Positions 59,905-64,000 of a DNA stretch of 64,000 nt are shown here, in pieces. The notes under the pieces were generated by a model that ran no database searches, was not told the origin of the DNA, and was given only the letters and a program-made list of their open reading frames with translations. This DNA is from Spodoptera frugiperda (lineage: Eukaryota; Arthropoda; Insecta; Lepidoptera; Noctuidae). The stretch lies in NCBI RefSeq assembly GCF_023101765.2, contig NC_064219.1, positions 8,907,774 to 8,971,773 of the forward strand. Direction: 5' to 3'. Position numbers and translations under genes: made by a program. The stretch's first letter is position 1. The number at the start of each line of letters is the position of its first letter.

Positions 59905-59932
59905 CTTGTGGTTAATACAATGATAAATGATT
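59905..59932 (+). repeat. LINE E fragment, right half of a split copy
   Basis: AGTCTTGTGGTTAATACAAT and GATAA resemble the LINE E end (CGTCTTGTGGCTGATATGAT), resuming after repeat C. Confidence 0.5.
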
Positions 59933-60107
59933 GAAATAGGTACTCAAACCGTAAAAAATACAACAAACAAAATCACTTAGAGACTTGTATTAGGTATTAA
60001 TGAAATCCGAGAGCTGCCGATCAATTTGTCATGAAAAATAAAACAAATTAATTACAATACGAGTTCGTTCCACCCATTTTGTTCGTGTCAAGTTCATGTA
60101 CGATGAA

Positions 60108-60190
60108 AAACCTAATTGGTCGAGTGGTCGTAAATCTGGCAATGGAACAAGTGATTGCAGGTTTAATTTGAATCGGGCAGAACATTGTTG
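60108..60190 (+). repeat. Diverged SINE B head next to hairpin
   Basis: TTGGTCGAGTGGTCGTAAAT and TGAATCGGGCAGAACATTG follow the SINE B head order with the B box disrupted. It leads directly into the left arm of the hairpin. Confidence 0.55.
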
Positions 60191-60268
60191 AGGTGATTTT
60201 AGATCTTTTTCTCTGAGGAATGATCTGAGGAATGATCCTCAGAGAAAAAGATCTAAAATCCCCTCAAC
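60187..60268. repeat. Near-perfect hairpin, 33-bp arms
   Basis: Left arm 60187-60219 and right arm 60236-60268 are reverse complements over 33 bases with one mismatch, separated by a 16-base loop. The loop boundary contains a direct repeat of CTGAGGAATGAT. The left arm seems to begin in a decayed SINE B head (60115-60190), so it is probably a foldback duplication. Transcribed, it would give a miRNA-precursor-sized hairpin. No known miRNA is recognised in it. Confidence 0.85.
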
Positions 60269-60317
60269 ATATTCGTATGAAGGAATATTATTATGTTCTT
60301 TATATGTGTTTTATATG

Positions 60318-60438
60318 TACCTAAAGGGCTGGCGGCGTTACGCCACTATCTCGCCTGATGGTAAGCAACGATGTGTCCTACGATGGAGAACACCTGCCGA
60401 TAAGCAACCTATTCATTTGGGCGTAGAAGACACCTAGA
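60318..60438 (-). repeat. LINE D-type 3' end, inverted
   Basis: Minus strand reads AGGTGTCTTCTACGCCCAAA, TGAATAGGTTGCTTATCG, TTGCTTACCATCAGGCGAGA. Aligns with the 58091 copy along its length. Confidence 0.75.
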
Positions 60439-62827
60439 TTAGGTTTTTCGAAAAACACAGATACTGGGCCACTATCACTTATTTCATAAGATTTAAGATT
60501 CTCGTGGTTCCTTCATTGAATAAATGCGTGATGTTATATTGTGTGTACAAAGAAAAAAATATTGCTTCAGTACTTCGCTTTCGGATATAGGTGGAAAAAA
60601 ATATTGAATGTCAGCCAAGCGAGTTGTCACGCGCCACGCTATATAAGTGCTAATGTATATATGTAATACAGTCGTGTTTCGTGTATAGCTATAATGTTTA
60701 TGTATATGTTTTCTCATGTTATTGATTTATTTGAGAGAATTTCTTCGCGTGTCGAGTTAAGTCCGCGATTGTACTTTGTTTCACGGAAAAGTTGTTTGAA
60801 AGAGACTCTACTTGGCCTTGGCATAGGAATTTAGTATTAGGTTCTGTGTAGAAGTCGAGCATATTTAGAGACGTTAATGACGTCATTGTCTTGTCTTCTT
60901 TGCCTAGAACACATTAGGGATTATATGACATTTTTTGTAATATACGACTACACGTATCGACTGTCATAAATGCCTGTATGATAAGATTTGATGGTTTTAT
61001 GTGCCCTTAGAGAATGGTCAGTGTTGTAAAATTAAACAGACTTCTCTCTCTTTCTTACACATAACAGTATGGAACTAGATCACTACTAGGACTAAAGGAT
61101 AACTTATAATCTAGCTCAAATATACAAAGGTGCTCCTTGAGGTTCAAATTTCTTCAAACTAACAAATTCTTTACTAACGTTTACTCAGATTTTATCCTGT
61201 TAAATAAATTCATCACTTCCAATTTAACATATGGTAGACAGTGACTTATAGCTTGACATCCATGTTAATATTCCGTGCAGGTTTTATTTCCCGAAAACAA
61301 AAACAAAGGTGTGAACTTCTGAGTATGATTTGCACAACAATAGTAGAGGGACGAGGGGATACATCGTGTAGTCTGTGGGCAACGGGTACCACGCGTGGGG
61401 ACACACGTGTGGACATTAAATAATTCATTTGATTGTGATCGCTACGTCATTTGCATATATGGTTCAATGTCCAATCTTCTTGTAAGTGGGTAACTGAGGA
61501 TTCGGCCTATTTATTACCTATGCAGATGAGTTACATTCTCGTTCGTATTAAGTGGTTGTTTTTATTTTCATAAAAGTTATTGTTAAAATCAAGCTGTTCT
61601 ATGTTCTCTCTTATCGAAATTTATATTTGAAATATAGCAGTTAATGAACCCCAATAATGTTAATCCGATGCGTCTTGAAAACCCTGAATTACTGCTAAGT
61701 CAAAAAATAAGTCTGAGAACCATGCTTCAGCATGTATTGGCCACCAAAACGGAGTGCTACCACAGTGTCTATCAGACGAGCTGCTACTCGTTTAACCTGT
61801 ATTCCATAAAAACAATTCACAATGTATATTATTGAGTTAACTTGGTTAAGAATCTTGGTGAATACCTTCAGGAACAAATTGTCTAATAAGTTTATTAAAG
61901 CAATGCTGCTTGCTGCAAGCAGCTCATGTGATTTATGTAGTTCTTATCGTGTTCGCAAAACCGAATATCATATACCCTAGAATCAAACAACGATCAATCA
62001 ACGAAACCATTAGAACTAGAGATCTGTAGCTCAAACATAAAGTGTGGTGACCAACCAGATGACTGTTAAATTGTTTCGCCGCGGACACTGCGGCCTGTCT
62101 GACTCATTGGAGACAAAGGGACACATGATACGAACAACGAGTAGTCTGATAGAGCTGGGCCATGAAGATTTAGCTTGCGATTTAATAGAGCTGATCAATT
62201 TATAGATTTTGGTGTTTCTATACATATATTGTGATGCGAATTAAAGGACCAAATTAGAATCTATTTGTACCGAAGGACCAAATCAATACAAATACGCGTT
62301 TGGTCCTCAATTACATCTATACGTTATAATTTGTAGATGTAGTCGTTGTTTTGCAAGAAGAAGTCTGTGAAAGTAAATGTAAAGGATACCAGGTGGTACC
62401 TACTTGAAAATAAGTTTTACACGGCTGACACATTACGTATGATGTCTTTAGTAATATTATGTATTTGGAAGTAATTTCAGAGATGCAAAACAAACCAATC
62501 TCATAATCGTGTTTGCTTTCATTACATAAATCATAAATTAATATTTAACGGACTCTTAAGTAAGTGAAGTATACAAGGAAACTAAAACTAAACAAACAAA
62601 TTGTTCAAACTATATTCGAATGTGTACCGTTAGCGCTGTGGACAGTAAATTGTCCAACCACGAGCGGTGTGTGGGTGCGTAATAGTGACCAGCTTGGTGA
62701 TAAGCTTACGTCAAGATGCAACACTGTTCTGAACACCAACTTAGGGCTGCCCAGAATATATGCGCGCTTAAGTACACCTATGTATATGATGTAATACAAT
62801 TTATTTGGTAATTGTGTTAGTAGTGTC
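60439..62827. other. Gene-free stretch
   Basis: AT-rich with a CRE palindrome at 60878. Only short unrecognised frames. Confidence 0.5.
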
Positions 62828-62943
62828 ATTTATTTATTTATTTATTTATTTATTTACTCTTCATGCACATGAATGTGTACATAGGTGGGCTTAATGCCGT
62901 AGGCATTCTCTACCAGCCAAACCTTTAGGTGGTGCAATGAAAA
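62828..62943 (-). repeat. LINE 3' end with (AAAT)n tail, inverted
   Basis: TTTA microsatellite at 62828-62855, then GCACATGAATGTGTACATAG, GGCTTAATGCCGTAGGCATT and CTCTACCAGCC. In reverse complement this is the common insect retroposon end with GGCTGGTAGAGAATGCC, GGCATTAAG and an AAAT tail. Confidence 0.7.
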
Positions 62944-63365
62944 ACCAGTGGTAGGTGCATGGAGCAAGTAAGTACGGAAAAGCTCAGATTGTAAAATAGA
63001 ATATACTTACTTATACAAATATATACCAATATATATTTAAATAATATGGAAAAATAATAAACCTACATAATAACATTACATATACTATTTACATATACTT
63101 AATATATACATACTACTTATATCATGATGAAGACTCTGACAACCTCTTCAGAAGAAGCTCCCGAACTCTCCGCTTGAACATCAAACGACTAGACAGCATC
63201 CTGACATCGGTGGGTAATTAGACAAAACTTTCGTCATGTAACAGAAGCATGTAATATTCATCAAAGACTTAAAAGAAGTTTATCAGACCTAAGATTTAAA
63301 TTAAATAGTCGTGTTAACAATCGCCGAATCCGCGGGCTCTCTGAAACTTGTGTATCTTTTTTATG

Positions 63366-63422
63366 TCATCTTCATCATAATTATCAGACGGAAGACGTCC
63401 ACTGTTCAACAAAGGCCCCCTT
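63366..63422 (-). repeat. LINE E tail fragment, inverted
   Basis: CATCTTCATCATAATTATCA, GACGTCCACTGTTCAACAAA and GGCCCCC match the complement of the LINE E 3' end. Confidence 0.7.
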
Positions 63423-64000
63423 AGTCCTTTAGTCTTATTTTATATATGGCAATTTTCAATTCTAATCGTCACATACACACCTACTTACATAGAATACATA
63501 ATTACCTTCATGACATTTAAAAGAAGCGCTTGAAATCTTAACTTTTTTCACAACATTTGTTCGACCGTGTCTCTGTCAAATATTGAAATCTGAAGTTGTA
63601 ATAATGGCATGCCAGTTGTCTTTACGAGTAGCGCACACAGACGGAATGCCACATGTCTATTTGCCAGCTAGTGGCTAGTGTACACTCACGGATTCTGCTT
63701 GTGCTCGTGCACAGAGAAGCTGTCATGCCTTTTGGATTGTCACGCCTCTAGTGGCGCGGCGCACCTCTAAACTAGAGGGATAACGCCTTACGGTACAGTG
63801 TCGCGTTCAGGGCTGCTACCACGATATCTTTATGTATTCATGTGTATGTGTGTGTTTAGGTTATCTATTGCTGATTGTGTGTGGTATTTGTTGTGGTGTG
63901 ATTGTCGACATTTTTGTTTTTCGTACAAAGTGGTGTTGCGGTTGTTGCCGAGCTTCCAACTATGTTCTAGAAATAACACTGATTTTAATAAATAGCTTAA

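Noticed and set aside
59880..59910. Helitron 3' end (CCGGTCGAACCGGCTAGT)
   Set aside because: The hairpin directly touches CTAG with no spacer, and other copies of repeat C continue past this point, so CTAG here is incidental.

Overview
This is eukaryotic, AT-rich, intron/intergenic-type DNA. The interspersed repeats point to a moth or butterfly, probably a noctuid-like moth. That is inferred from repeat families I recognise as typical of Lepidoptera: tRNA-derived SINEs with a clear B box, LINE 3' ends encoding QQWTSCG and SIVSAYPHGRQA tails, A-tailed repeats ending in a CTTACCATCAGGTGA-like segment, and Helitron-like ends finishing in CTAG. I find no host protein-coding gene I can support on either strand. 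Most open frames are short, lack recognisable domains and fall in unstructured or GC-rich DNA. Such a long gene-free stretch suggests a large intron or the regulatory domain around a developmental gene.

The one large coding feature is a young Bel/Pao LTR retrotransposon at 24717-29514. It has two nearly identical LTRs, a 4-bp ACCA target duplication, a primer binding site matching the 3' end of tRNA-Tyr, and a 995-codon Gag-protease-(deleted Pol) frame. Gag, zinc knuckles and the aspartic protease look intact. The reverse transcriptase palm is removed in frame, RNase H is damaged, and the integrase is lost except for its C-terminal tail, which survives in another frame. It is therefore a non-autonomous deletion derivative.

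DNA transposons: three TA-flanked elements of pogo/Tigger type lie at 30730-31194, 39273-39578 and 48900-49871. All three carry internal arrays of their own terminal-repeat motif. The third also keeps a spliced-looking gene remnant encoding a 52-residue psq-type helix-turn-helix start. A broken mariner transposase of DD41D spacing lies on the minus strand at about 41254-41735. A short inverted-repeat element lies at 8675-8819, and a 33-bp-arm near-perfect hairpin at 60187-60268.

Retroposon layout: 5.1-11 kb, 34-35.4 kb, 41.9-42.5 kb, 50-53.9 kb and 58-63.4 kb are rich in SINE/LINE fragments. The stretches 11-24.7 kb, 35.4-41 kb, 42.6-48.9 kb and 54-58 kb are mostly unique sequence. They hold short CpG-rich islands (notably 17.16-17.49, 19.74-20.34, 24.0-24.14, 32.0-32.17, 44.56-44.74 and 55.44-56.52 kb). 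Several contain GCCAT-type (YY1/Pho-like) sites or a recurring CTCACGCGC word, and are the best candidates for host regulatory DNA.
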